A DNA stretch of 64,000 nt from Saccharina japonica (Eukaryota > Sar > Phaeophyceae > Laminariales > Laminariaceae). The notes beneath the pieces were generated by a model. That model ran no database searches. It was given only the letters and a program-made list of their open reading frames with translations, and was not told the DNA's origin. Position numbers and translations under genes: made by a program. The stretch is taken from assembly GCA_008828725.1 (NCBI GenBank), contig MEHQ01000128.1, positions 1,452,480 to 1,516,479 on the forward strand. Direction: 5' to 3'. Below are positions 11,515-23,028 of this stretch, one piece after another; position 1 is the stretch's first letter, and every line of letters starts with the position of its first letter.

Positions 11515-12819
11515 CCCCCTCTCTCGAGGGGCTCCATTGAGTCCCTCATTGCGGAGCTCCGTTTCCCTCTACCTTGGGGCTCTCGAACGGTTTTCGAGTA
11601 CGACGTAGGGGTTTACACTTTTTGTCTCAATCGTTTCTGACGGTGGATATCCTCAAGCGATAATCTGCTACTGGTAAGTATGATACCTCTACTACTGTAG
11701 AATGTGTTTGTTTTATTATTAAATAACACACACAATCTTGGTCGGACTTGGGCGAACCAAGCTTTTTCCGAGTCATATATCGAGTGAGACAATGAGCTCC
11801 TCATGCGAGGAGCTCAGAAAGTGAGGCACGGCTTTACCCCTACGATGGCATTGGTCAACACTACTATGCATGGTTATGTGCTTGTGTTTCGTGCCTGTTA
11901 TATTTTCTTACCGGAGGGGGACCACAGCCAAGAGGGCGCGGGGGGCCAGCGGGTCCACAAGGGGTTGGGACGCATGGAGACACATAATTCAAGTCTGTCG
12001 AACAAAACCTGCACCGATCCAGGACCTGGTTTACGACCGCACCTCTCGACCGATGCCGCGAAGGCGTTGTTCCACCGCGGTTGGATTCGATAGGCCTGAC
12101 ACTATGCACATCGAATCGAGGTGAAACGACGCCATCCTGGCATTAGTTCGAGAGATGCGGGGGTAAAACCATTTGCTGGATCTTTGCAGGTCTTGTTCGA
12201 TAGACTTAAGTCCTGTGTCTCCATGTGTTACTCCTCCCTGATTGAGCTTTTGTGTATGGATGTGAGCGGGTAGCGTTTGAGGACAACCCCGTCAAAAAGG
12301 GCAGTTTCTTCAAAAGGAAAACTGGTGAGAGTGCTCGCTCGCTAAAGAACTCGCTGCGCCCGTGACGCAACAACGTGTGCCGAGTTCAACCAAGTTCGCC
12401 AAGCTCTGGCGAGCGAAATGACTTGGATGGCTTGCTCAGGATGATGTTGTCCCAGTGTCCCAGGGACGCGTTTGCGCTGACCATGGATGGCAGGCAACAT
12501 CTTCGACGACGCCCGGGTTGTGACCAAATCAAGCCAGGCGGGAAAACACGTCACGTCGAAAATCGAGGTGGATGTGTTTCTTCGTGTAGCATGGATCGAG
12601 AGGTGCGGTCGTAAAACATCTCCTGGATCGGCGAAGGTCTTGCTCGACAGGCTTGAAACCCGCGTCTCCATGCATCCCAACCCCTCCCGGATTACCTGCG
12701 TGTTGAAGGAAGGAAGTATCGCGACATCCACGCGGAGGACACACCTTTGTCTCGGGGGTTGTGTCCGTGATGGGTGAATTTGTGACCAACGAAGACAAGG
12801 AACGATTCACTCGCAACGG

Positions 12820-12908
12820 GGGCGAGCTATTGACGACAATTGTGGCCGACTCGTTAATTGTTTAGTCGAATGGACGAGTCTGTCACAATTGCCCTCAATA
12901 ACTCGCCC
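12820..12908. repeat. Hairpin, 35-bp arms
   Basis: GGGCGAGCTATTGACGACAA... (12820-12854) pairs with 12874-12908, with a spacer of about 19 bases. It is the same motif that builds the hairpins at 6220-6310, 6450-6545 and 16925-17072. Confidence 0.85.
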
Positions 12909-14698
12909 TTGTTGCGCATTGATTGTTCCTTGTGCTCGTCGACGACTAAATCACCCAACGCGGCCATAACACCTTCTTCCCATTCCCACCAGAACGAACT
13001 CCCTGACCCGGGCTACAATGCAAGCAGCCCCTACAGTAGTGTTTCTGATGCTCTTCACTTAATTATTGTATGATGGGAGCTCCACCTATAGAGTGTGATA
13101 AGCGATAAGGTAAGCCCGATAAGCAATCCTGTTGGCGAGGTATCTAACGGATAATACTCAACCCCAGCTCTCTACTACGGTACGCGTCTTGCATTCTTAT
13201 CGGGAGAAGAGTTCAGCACTTTATTCCCTCGTCGACTTACTCCGTGCCTACCCACGCTGCAATAGGCGCTCTTGACTTTGGTGCCATCTGAGGATACAAA
13301 TCTCCATACGGAGGCTCGGACCCTCGACATCAACTCTACTAGTCTTCGAAGTCAACCACTAGAACCCACTCGAACTGCAATCTATATATATTGTATACCA
13401 GTATGTGATCGTTTGCATATGCGCTATTCGCTTGAGGAGCTCCTTACTTGAAATCAGCGTGTCAAACATATTGAGGCCTATTTCGGTAGTACTGCATTAG
13501 GTAGATGACAGCAAAGTAGCGTACGCAGATAGACGATGGCCGAGGTGCGGAAACTTCGCCGGAATTGATACTGTACAGTTGCCGAACTGAGGCAGCCCTT
13601 TTCAAACGCTTGGCCCCCAAAGTAGCTTCCTCTAGCGCGCGACAAACGAGGTGGCTTCAAAACCCAATCGCGCATGGTTAACATGTGCATTCTCTCATAC
13701 TCCTCCCGGACTGAAACCACGCTCCAACCAGAAGCAAGTGAAACTCACAAAGCACACCGAGTACATTCCTCCTGATCACGATCATCATACTACTGCTGTG
13801 GTGGGTATAACTATTTAGTGGAAAGCATCACAGCGAAAAGGGCGCGGGGGCCCGGCTCAGTCGCAAAGATGGCAACGCGAGCAATCCATCTCTGAAGAGT
13901 AGAGGGTAGGCGCATATGATTACCATCGCAGAACGATAGGGACGTCACCCTTCTCTCGAGGAGCTCTATTGAGTTCATCACTTCACAAGCTCCGTTTTAC
14001 TCTGCGAGTTTGTTGGGGCTCTCGAACGAGTTTTGGCTCATCTCACGGCAGGGTATAGATTGGGGTTTGCACGTTTCAAAAGGACGAGTGGGCCACAATT
14101 GTCGTCAATAGCTCACCCTCGTTTGCTGGTTAATCGTTCCTTGTCCTCGTTGATCACTCGATCACCCAACGCGGCCACACCCCCCTCTTCCCTTCCCCAC
14201 TGGAACGATCTCCCTGAAGAGCGCTTCGATAGTAGTAGCACTCTTTTTACAGAGGATCTCACTTGATTGCAGTATAGGAACTCCAGCAACAGAGTTAGAA
14301 AAACTACAAGCTAAGCCCGATACGCAGTTCTATGGGCTCGGTATCTAGCCGATACTGTTAAAAACAAAAACTGCAAACCCAACCGGGCAGCACGAAAAAA
14401 GAGACATCGGAGCCACGGACCCCTAGAAAGGCCAAAAATAAACATAAAAAGGGAGCGTTGGGATTTCTGTACGTCGGGAGGGTAAACATGGGTGAGCTAA
14501 CCGGTCCCAGCGCAAAGGGTCTAACGAGGGGACACGCAAGCACTCAAAATGAAGTATTATATGAACCTCTGGCTGGAGCAGGAGGCCTCCTCTAGTCCAA
14601 CACGAGCACGTACTTCAAATGATCGATGAAGGGCAGTATCTATCTAAGCTATTGCGCTGTGACTTACATCGATGGACTGTGCCTTCACGGCAGCTATT

Positions 14699-15411
14699 GC
14701 ATGTTTTCCCGCACGGCTTGATTTTCTTGACCCGGTCGTTCTCGAAGAAGTTGACTCCAATTCATGGTCTGCGCGATCGAGTCCGTCGGTCAACACTTTC
14801 TTGAGCACGCCATCGGAGTTTATGTATTGCCATAATTTGGTGAATTTGGTTAACTTTGGCACAACACGTCTTTCCACCGTGAGCGTCGCGAATTGTATGG
14901 CGAGCACTCTTGCTTGTCTGACTTTTGAGGAGACGCTCTTCTTGCCGGGGTTGTCCTAAAGGAACTACCCACTGGCTTCCAAAAACGAAAACCGCCCAGA
15001 AGGGGTTGGAACACACGGAGACACATGATTCAAGCCTGTCGAACAAGACGTGCCTTGCTCGACAGGCGTGAGTCCCGTGTCTTCGTTGGTCTCAACTCAT
15101 TCCAGATTTATTTTTCATTGATTGATGTCAGTGCGTAGTTGCTTTCGGACAACACTGGCGAAAAAGGCAGCCCTTAAAAAAAAGGAAAACTGATGAGAGT
15201 GCTCGCGCGCTGCAGAATTCGCGGGCGCTCGTGGCGGAAATACGTCCATTGAGTTCAAACAAGTTCACCAAACTCTGGCGAGCGATAGATTCCGATGGTT
15301 TGCTCAAGACGGAGTTCACCAAGGGACCAGTTCGCGGCTGACCATGGATGCGAGTCAACTTCTTTAACGACGCCCGAGTCACGACGAAATCGGGTCTGGC
15401 GGTAAAACGGT
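14699..15411. repeat. Large imperfect palindrome P3, arms ~355 bp
   Basis: Second-block counterpart of the palindrome at 8319-9036, offset about 6375. The core near 15051 reads AACAAGACGTGCCTTGCTCG. The left arm begins GCATGTTTTCCCGCACGG and the right arm ends CTGGCGGTAAAAC. Confidence 0.85.
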
Positions 15412-15975
15412 TCGCATCGATAATCGAGGTGGACTAATACTTTCGTGCCCTCTTCCTCGTAGACACATCGAAGCACCTTGGTGGTGCTGCAGTCCACTAG
15501 GCAGGTAGGGGGGATGGGGATGTGGCGGGGGAACGGACGAGGTGTACACACGCATGTCATTTATGGCCGGAGGGGTGTACCCATTTGTTGTTCGCTTTGG
15601 CCATGTAACCATTGGCCACGCGCATCCTTTTCGAGATATTCCTATACTACATAGATAACGTTTGCCAATATTATCCCCTTCCGGTTTCGCCGCCTGTTGC
15701 CTCCATTTATCTCCTAGGATTGTCGGGTGGAGGGGGGCGCGGGTAGGGTGACGGGGGGAGTAAATATGGGGAGCTAACCGATCCCAGCCCAAACGGTTTA
15801 ACGAGGGGACACGCAAGCACTCAAAATGAAGTAAAATATGAATCTCTGGCCCGAGCTGGGGGCCTCGTCTAGTCCAACACTAGTTCGTACTTCAAATGAT
15901 CGGTGAAGGGCTGTGTATATCTACGCTATTGCGCTGTAATGCACATCGACCGACTTTACCTTCACGGCAGCTATT

Positions 15976-16692
15976 ACGTGTTTTCCCGCCCGGCTTGATT
16001 TGCTCGACCCGATCGTTCTCGAAGAAGTTGACTCCCATCTATGGTCGGCGCGAAAGGGTCCGTGGGTCAACATCTTCTAGAGCACGCCATCGGAGTCCAT
16101 GGATTGCCAAGATTAGGCGACCTTGGTTAACATCGGCACAGCATGTATTTCCACCGCGAGCGTCGCGAATTGTATGGCGAGCACTCTTGCTTGTCTGACA
16201 ATTGAGGAGACGTTCTTCTTGCGGGGGTTATCCTAAAGCAACTATCCACTGGCTTCCAACAACAAGAAAACCGCCCAGAAGGGGTTGGAACGCATGGAGA
16301 CACATGATTCAAGCCTGTCGAACAAGGCGTGTCTTGCTCGACAGGCGTGAGTCTTGTGTCTTCGTGCGTACCAGATCATTCTGGATTGATTTCCCATTGA
16401 TTGATGTGAGTGGGTAGTTGCTTTCGGACAACACCGGCAAAAATGTCAGTTCCTCAAACAATGAAAAACTGATGAGAGTGCTCGGGCGCTGCAGATTTCG
16501 CGGGCGCTCGTGGCGGATATTCACGCGAATTGAGTTCAACTAAGTTCACCAAACGCTGGCGAGCGATGGATTCCAATGGTTTGCTCAAGAAGGAGTTCAC
16601 CAAGGGATCAGTTCGCCGCTGACCATGGATGCGAGTTAACTTCTTTAACGGCGCCCGGGTCGTGACCGAATAGGGCCTGGTGGGAAAACGGT
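15976..16692. repeat. Large imperfect palindrome P4, arms ~350 bp
   Basis: The centre is near 16328. The left arm (ACGTGTTTTCCCGCC...) and right arm (...GGTGGGAAAAC) are colinear in opposite orientation but clearly diverged. It corresponds to the palindrome at 9606-10416. Confidence 0.85.
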
Positions 16693-16924
16693 TCGCATCG
16701 AAAATCGATGTAAAACAATACCTTCGCGGCATGGTTCGAGCAGTGCGGTAGTAAACCATCTCCTGGGCAGGTCCTGTTCGACGGGCATGACTCCCGCGTC
16801 TCCATGCATCCCAACTCCTGCATGGTTACCTGCTTTTTGATGGAAGAGAGAACCACGACATCCACGCCGAGTATATTTTGTCTCGGGGGTTGTGGCCGCG
16901 TTCGGTGAATTGGCGATTAACGGA

Positions 16925-17072
16925 CACAAGGAACGATTCAACCGCAACGCGGGCGAGCTATTGACGACAAGTGTGGGCGACTCGTCCATTTCATTGTCAA
17001 ATGGACGAGTCGGTGAGTCGGCCACAATTGTCATCAATAGCTCGCCCTCGTTGCGGGTGAATCGTTCCTTGT
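16925..17072. repeat. Hairpin with ~66-bp arms
   Basis: 16925-16990 and 16999-17072 are inverted copies (ACAAGGAACGATTCA / TGAATCGTTCCTTGT at the outside, CTCGTCCATT / AATGGACGAG at the centre). Confidence 0.85.
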
Positions 17073-17405
17073 CCTCGTTGATCACTCCATCACCCAACGC
17101 GGCCACAACCCCCTCTTCCCATTTCCACTAGAACGATCTCTCTGACGAGCGCTTCGATAGAAGTAGCACCCTTTTTTCTGAGGATCTCACTTGATTATAG
17201 TATCGGAACTCCAGCAACCGCGCGAGAAACACTATACGCTAAGCCCGATAAGCAGTTCTATGGGTTAGGTATCTAACAAATACTGTTAAAAAACTACTCA
17301 TTAGGCCCGACCGGGCAGCATGAAAAAATGAGAAAATGGAGTCACGGAACCTCTAGAAAGGCCAAAAGTATAAATTAAAAGGGAGCATTGGAATTTCTGT
17401 ACGAA

Positions 17406-17864
17406 TCGAGAAGCTTTCATTTTGTTGTCATCTGGTATCACGTGGTGGTATAGTAGTATACCGCCCCCTTGTTTAACTCTCGAAAAAAAAGTGTGGGTCC
17501 CATTTTGTTTTTTGCGAGCTCCTCTGGATCCAACGATATCGGGTGGTTTTCAGTTGGGACGGTGTCTCTTTGTGCGTGGGTGTTCCTAAATCCATCATAC
17601 CTAAGTTGAGACCTACATTCGGCACCGTATGGAGACTACCTGTAGTGTTTAACGGACAGTGATCACACGGCGACACCTCATTCCGTACAGTGCTCAAGGT
17701 ATCCGAAGCAGCGAAATAAACAAATTAAGGACGATTGAAAAACGAACGTGCACAGCAAAAAATACTCGACTCGTCGTGTCCAGATACAAGGGAGATACAC
17801 AGGGAGCGATGTACACTTTGCTTTTTTTTTTCGCGCCACCAAAACAGCATGGAGGAACGACCGC
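17406..17864. other. Spacer between palindrome array and 11-bp minisatellite
   Basis: No gene recognised. The right part (17808-17835) reads GATGTACACTTTG, a T run and CGCG. This resembles the left end of the 2419-3706 element and may mark the edge of a related minisatellite-bearing element. Confidence 0.5.
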
Positions 17865-18965
17865 ATGGACTCACCATGAGATCCCCACGGAAACGCCATG
17901 GACTCAATATAAAAGCACCATAGACCCACCATGGAGCCATGGAGGCACCATGGACCCACAACGGAAACACCGTGAATCCACTGGACCCGCCACGGACCCG
18001 CCATGGACCCTCCATGGACCCACCACGGCACCATCGTGGATCCACCGCGGACGCATCACGAACCCTCCATGGACCGATCATGCACGCACCACGGAAGCAA
18101 CATGTAGGCAACATGCACCCCCCACGGACCAACCACGATGGCTCCACGCAACCACCACGGACCAACCATGGACCCACCACGGACCAACGACGAAGCACCA
18201 CTGCAGCACCACCGTGCAGCACCATGTAAGGTCCACGGTATCGCCATGGACCACCTATGGATCCACCATGGAGGACAGGACCCACTGTGGACTCTTCATG
18301 GAGTCATGGAGGCATCATGGACTCACCCTGGATCAACCATAGACCCACCACGAACCGACTGTGAAAGCACCATGGAACCATCGACCCACCCTGGACCCAT
18401 CACGGCAGCATCATGGACCCACCATCGACTCTCCATGGGCCCATCACGGAAGTACCATTGACCCACCATCGACCAACTATGAAAGCACCATGGATCCACT
18501 ATATGGAGGCACCATCGCCCCTCCATGAATCCACAACGAAAGCACCATGGAGCCACCATGAAGCCACCATGGACCCACCACGGACCGGCCATGGATCCAC
18601 CATAGACTCGCCATGAACCTACCACGGACGCACCATGGCAACATCATGAACCCACCATGAACCCACATGGGAGCCTTATGAAAGCTCCACGGACCTTCCA
18701 TGAACCAACTACGGACCCATCATGGACTCTCCATGCATGGACCAACCGCGGAAGCACAACGGGAACTCCATGGACCGACCATGGACTGACCATGGATCCA
18801 CCTCGGATGCACCATGCACCCACGGTGGACCCACCACGCAATCACCACGGAAGCACCATGGACCCACCATGGATCACGGACCCGCCACGGGCTCACGATG
18901 GACCCATCATCGACCCAACAAGGCCACGATGGGCCCATCATGGAACCGTCGTGGATCTACCATGA
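17865..18965. repeat. 11-bp minisatellite, about 100 units
   Basis: Consecutive units follow CCAYGGACCCA with substitutions, and an 11-base period holds over nearly the whole 1.1 kb with rare length changes. Each unit carries a CCATGG/CCACGG core. Because 11 is not a multiple of 3, a frame repeats every 33 bases. This explains the overlapping His/Pro/Thr-rich and Trp/Gly-rich open frames on both strands, which I do not call as genes. Confidence 0.9.
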
Positions 18966-19202
18966 AATAGAAACAAATTTACACATAAAGAAGGAAAATG
19001 GATGTGCTTCGTCGCAAACAGGGAGATAATAGATATAGTATTTTTCAATGTCATCTCCAGTACCTCAATATTCTCTGGCTACTATCAGGAGGCTTAGGGC
19101 ACTCTCGAGTCATTGGGTTATTTCGTTTGGTGTCAGAGGGGCCACCCCCCTTCTCTTCGTCGAACCTTTCCCCCAGAGATAAAGTACAAGCATCTCCAAG
19201 TA

Positions 19203-19650
19203 GCAGCCGATTTTCCTATTTGAGAATTGCCTTTCCGATGAGAATGAAAATCGAAAATATTGGTTTTTGATTTGTAAGAGATGTACTCCCTTACAGTCAT
19301 GTTTTTCACTGTAAACTATTGTCAGTTGTAACACCCGTCGACGACAAGAAAAAAAACGAAATCGGCATCGGCAGTCTCAAGATATCGAGGATCCCAGAAA
19401 ATCGGTATTTATGGGCGAGGGGCGAGGGACCTCGCTCATAAATGCAAATTCCCTTAAATCCTTGATTTTTCGAGCCTGTCAAGGCCGGTTTCAATTTATT
19501 TTTCGTGGATTGATACCTAACATCGAGAAACATATTTTCTAGGTCAAATTTTGATCGTGAGCCAAATACAACTCTTAAACAATAACAAAGAACTAAAATC
19601 GAATTTCATTCTCATCGGAAAGGCAATTCTCAATTAGGAAAATCGGCTGT
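19203..19650. mobile_element. Mariner-type MITE, copy 1
   Basis: A 448-bp element with roughly 50-bp terminal inverted repeats (CAGCCGATTTTCCTA... and its reverse complement) flanked by TA on both sides (19201-19202, 19651-19652). The TA duplication fits Tc1/mariner transposition. No transposase is present. A second copy lies inverted at 58272-58713 with the same internal sequence, which fixes both boundaries. Confidence 0.9.
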
Positions 19651-19803
19651 TAAGTGTTCTCTGCCTTTTCCTTCCTATGTTCTTGCTCATAGATGCTGCT
19701 AATACCCTAGGTATACGGCTGCGGGAAGGCGTGCCACACACAAGTCTGTGGTGGGGGTGTCAACAACACCGCTTCTTGGAAGGAAACCCCGGGGCTTTTC
19801 TCC

Positions 19804-19898
19804 GGGGGGCTTGTTTTGTTCTCTTTAACGAAGCCCCCCTACCTCTATATTCTCCTCGGGGACAACGTTTTCCTAAAAACAATGTTTGTCCCGGGGAG
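19804..19898. repeat. Two adjacent GC-rich hairpins
   Basis: GGGGGGCTT (19804-19812) pairs with AAGCCCCCC (19831-19839) across an 18-base loop. A second stem pairs CTCGGGGACAA near 19853 with TTTGTCCCGGGGAG near 19885-19898. They are of unknown role, possibly part of an unrecognised element. Confidence 0.6.
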
Positions 19899-19905
19899 CG
19901 TTGAC

Positions 19906-20490
19906 AGATGATATTCCGGTACACTCTGTCGGTATAATGTATGGTGTGAAGCAGGCAGCAAGGACGGATCCAAGTGCTACAGTAGACCAGGCATCTGCTT
20001 GTGTGTAGTTGATACCACAGCTGCAGTTATAACAGAGGAGAACCAAATGTACAATGCTTGATGTCTTTCACTTAACTTCACTCACGATAAATAAACTTGA
20101 TGATGTACCTGCGGTCACTCGTCCTGTGTCAATGCAGTAGAGCCGCTAGGTAGAGCTAGTCGTTCCAACCAAGGAAAGGTAGACGAGGCACGTCGCAACC
20201 TCAGGGTAGGCAGACGAAGAACTGAGGTCGATAAGCGACCGAGAAGACGTGTACTCGTACGTATCTAAAAATACACGTTACACAAATATGCGGTGCAACT
20301 TGATCAAAGTGCGGCGCAACCTAAACCAATGAGCATCAACACATGTAGAGAACCTGTTGAAGCGTAATATCTGACACACTCATGGAGGGACCCTTGAACA
20401 ACGCCACACCGCATGTAATTTGCCTCAATCAGGGCCTATGCGCTGTCCTTTTTTCCTACAATAGTAAAACAGTTTCGAAGGTGTTCCTCG
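19906..20490. other. Non-coding stretch upstream of the DIRS-like remnant
   Basis: No gene recognised. It contains AATAAA near 20090 and could include the truncated 5' part of the neighbouring retroelement, but I see no reverse-transcriptase motifs. Confidence 0.4.
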
Positions 20491-22215
20491 TTGCCATTCC
20501 TACACACGACAAACGGGATCAAGGAGCTAGGGTACACTAGCAATGCCGTTCGCGCGTTGCAGACGGCACTAGCGACCACACCCATCGAACCGGACGAAGA
20601 CCCAGTCGAACATGGTTTTCGGTCTCATCCCTGTCAGCGACAGGCGAGCTGTGCATGGGGACGGGGGTTTACTGGAGGTTCGACCCGCCAGAGGAGGTGC
20701 AGAAACGGACGCTGGAGGGAGGGAGGGCGGGCCGTAGCTGATTTAATTTTCATCAACTTGTTAGAGATCGTGACGACGGCAATGACGGCGTTCGTGATGG
20801 TAAACATGAGGGGGGAGAGACCGGGTAAAAAAGGGGACGCAGTTAGAATGAGAGCGGACAATGAAGCAGCGGTAACCTGGGTAAAGAGGTGTCGTGGGGG
20901 GGGGGGGAGAAGCCGCCGAGAGTAGGGGCGTTGATGAGGATGATGGGGGCATTGGAGGCAAGGGAGGGTGGTGTGTACAGGTAAGACACGTACGGGGGGT
21001 CGACAATAGGTTGGCGGACGATCTGACTAGGTGGCAAGAAGAGACTGTTCCCGATAAATTAAACGCAGAAAGTCCCGGAATCGCTTGGCCGGTGCAGGAG
21101 TTGGGAACGGGTGAGCAGCTCATGTGTTCGGAGACTTTACGAGAGGGTACGGGTTCGGAAGAGTTGCAGGTTCGACTCGAAAAACCTACGAGGATACTTG
21201 GAGGATGTGGGTGAGCTGGAGGCCGTGGGTCGGGAATGGGTGCTGGTGTCAGAAATACATGGGGAGATGGGATTGGTCGAGTTCATGGGGTACTGTTGCG
21301 CTGAAAATGGGAAGAAGGACTCGACTATAAAAGGCAAGTTGGTGGTGATCAATTTCTACCATAAGGAATTCGTAGGGCTGTCCGTGCCCATGGGTAACCC
21401 GTTCATCAGGTCGGTAAGGAAAGGTATCAAGACGGCGCATGTAGAGATGGGGAGTCAGCAGGCGGCGAAAAGACCATTGACGTGGGGGATGTTGACGGGG
21501 ATGCAGGGGATAATTATGTCATAGGGGGTGGGGGGGAGAGTGTTATGGATAGGTCTGGCATTGTCATATTGTTTGTATGCTGCGGGCGTCGGACTGTTTT
21601 TACCAAAGGGAAGAGGGTGTACCTTAAAGTATACTGTTTGTGGAAGGGGGATGTGGCGTAGTCGGGAGAAGGTAGGATACAAGAAGCAAACAAGGTAAAC
21701 GTGAGGTTCAGGGGATCAAAGGGAGATCAAGGGAGAAAGAGGATGTTCCTAGTGAAGACAAGGACGGGGCCGGGAGGGGGAGAAGAAGGAGGGTCAGTGT
21801 GTCTATTAATTGAGATTTTCAGGATTTACAATGGCGGAGAGTTGACGGGGGAAGACCCTTTGATGTCATATAAGGGGACGGATGGTTGGAGGGTATGGTC
21901 CAGGGGACGGGCAACTCAATGCTTGCGGGGGTGTACTGCAAGCGTAGGGGAAAGGTGAAGGGGAGAGGAGAGAGGAGCGAGGGCGAGACTGATGCCGGAA
22001 AAAAACGCGTTGCATTCGGGGAGAATAGGGGCGGCAACCAGTCTGGCCGCGAGAACAGTTCCAGAGGCGGTGATAAAAAAAGGAAGGGAGGTGGTCGTCG
22101 GACTCGTTTACGTTGTAGGTTAGGGCTAACATGGAGGACCCGGTCTGGCTGACAGAGATGTTGGAGCAAGGGGGAGGGGAGTTCGAGAGACAGCCGGGAC
22201 AAGGGACTACATGGG
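20491..22215 (+). pseudogene. DIRS-like retroelement remnant: RNase H plus tyrosine recombinase
   Basis: Pieces of one polyprotein appear in order but in several frames. RNase H-like sequence comes first (about 20740-21060: LIFINLLEIVTTAMTAFVM, MRADNEAAVTWV, HVRGVDNRLADDLTRW). The recombinase SAM-like domain follows (about 21130-21520: STRKTYEDTWRMW, PMGNPFIRSVRKGIK, KRPLTWGMLTGMQ). The catalytic part comes last (about 21700-22180: RFRGSKGDQGRK, NALHSGRIGAATSLA, then RWSSDSFTL). DIRS elements use this RNase H-recombinase order to integrate through circular DNA. The copy is dead. The reading frame shifts at least four times, one of them near an 11-12-base G run around 20896-20907. TAG at 22116-22118 falls where the nucleophile tyrosine is expected. 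No reverse transcriptase lies upstream, so the element is also 5'-truncated. A Crypton is less likely because RNase H is present. Confidence 0.8.
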
Positions 22216-23028
22216 GCAGAATACTGTAGGTACCACCCGGCCTGGTAATGTAAGGTCTTCTTGAAACCATAAGTGGCCAAACGGTTCTTACATAACCGGA
22301 GAGGTGGGGTAAGGAAACGGCGGTCTCGTGAAGGGAGGCTTTCCACTATAGCGGAGCGCGATCGGTAGCGAGGTCGACCGCGTTTCTTATGTGTGTGTGG
22401 GAAAGGCGTACGCAAGCGGGGAAAGGAGGGGAGCGGCCCCCTCTTTCCCCTCCTCCATGATGTTATGTTGTATAGGGGTAGGGGAGGCATACATTCGGGG
22501 GGGGCGGAGAGTGCAGCCCCCCCACCATTTCGCCTTCTTCGTTTAATATTAAGCATTTTGCGTGGAAGTGACAACCAAACACAACGATTGACAGCATACA
22601 CAAATAATGATATGCATATACAACGAACGGTGTTGGGACAACTTTAATCGTAATTTGTACACAAAACTTTCAAGGCGATTCCAGCCTACATTCAGCGAAA
22701 CGATAAGCACGATACTATTATTGCTGTGCTGCCGTGCAGATCTGCCCGATTTAAGCACATGATGATATAGTAACTATATCAATACTGTCCTGGTACGTTG
22801 TATGTACGTAAAATACGTCCATACGAGTATGATACGTATGTGGCTGCTTTTCTGCATCTCTTGATGTAAACAATCTAAATCACGATACGTGCGCGTATCC
22901 TAAAAAGTTTGGAAAGTCACTGTTTAGTCTAATGCAAGACTGTGTTCTCAATTGCGTATTAACGGTTTATTATTTCACCAAAAGGCGAAAAAAAGAACGT
23001 CGGGAAGGATAATTTCATTTTGACTCAG
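22216..23028. other. Non-coding stretch after the DIRS-like remnant
   Basis: A long minus-strand frame across 21819-22601 is the antisense of the recombinase remnant and is not a gene. Beyond it are G/C-rich short hairpins near 22425-22460 and AT-rich sequence, with no recognised gene. Confidence 0.5.

Larger units (their letters stand above)
3707..17405. repeat. Higher-order array of nested palindromes (two ~6.4-kb blocks)
   Basis: Many landmarks recur in order with offsets of about 6.3-6.9 kb: 3710/10605, 4990/11520, 5310/11830, 7690/14070, 8100/14480 and 9385/15760. Each block contains large imperfect palindromes and shorter hairpins, listed separately. A shared end module (about 7980-8100, 14350-14480, 17290-17405) closes each part. 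Open frames change phase between copies and carry stops, so I see no conserved protein. It behaves like amplified foldback elements or a complex satellite, not a gene cluster. Exact unit boundaries need a dot plot. Confidence 0.85.

Noticed and set aside
8800..15245. Possible hammerhead ribozymes: CTGATGAGAGTGCTC followed by GGAAA in several copies
   Set aside because: A stem after CTGATGA can be drawn, but GAAA is not directly at its base, and stems I and III with a cleavage site are missing. The copies are simply repeat arms.
17659..18970. Overlapping His/Pro/Thr-rich and Trp/Gly-rich open frames
   Set aside because: Artefacts of the 11-bp minisatellite; present in every frame on both strands.
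21819..22601. 260-residue minus-strand frame
   Set aside because: Antisense of the DIRS-like recombinase remnant, which has recognisable motifs on the plus strand.
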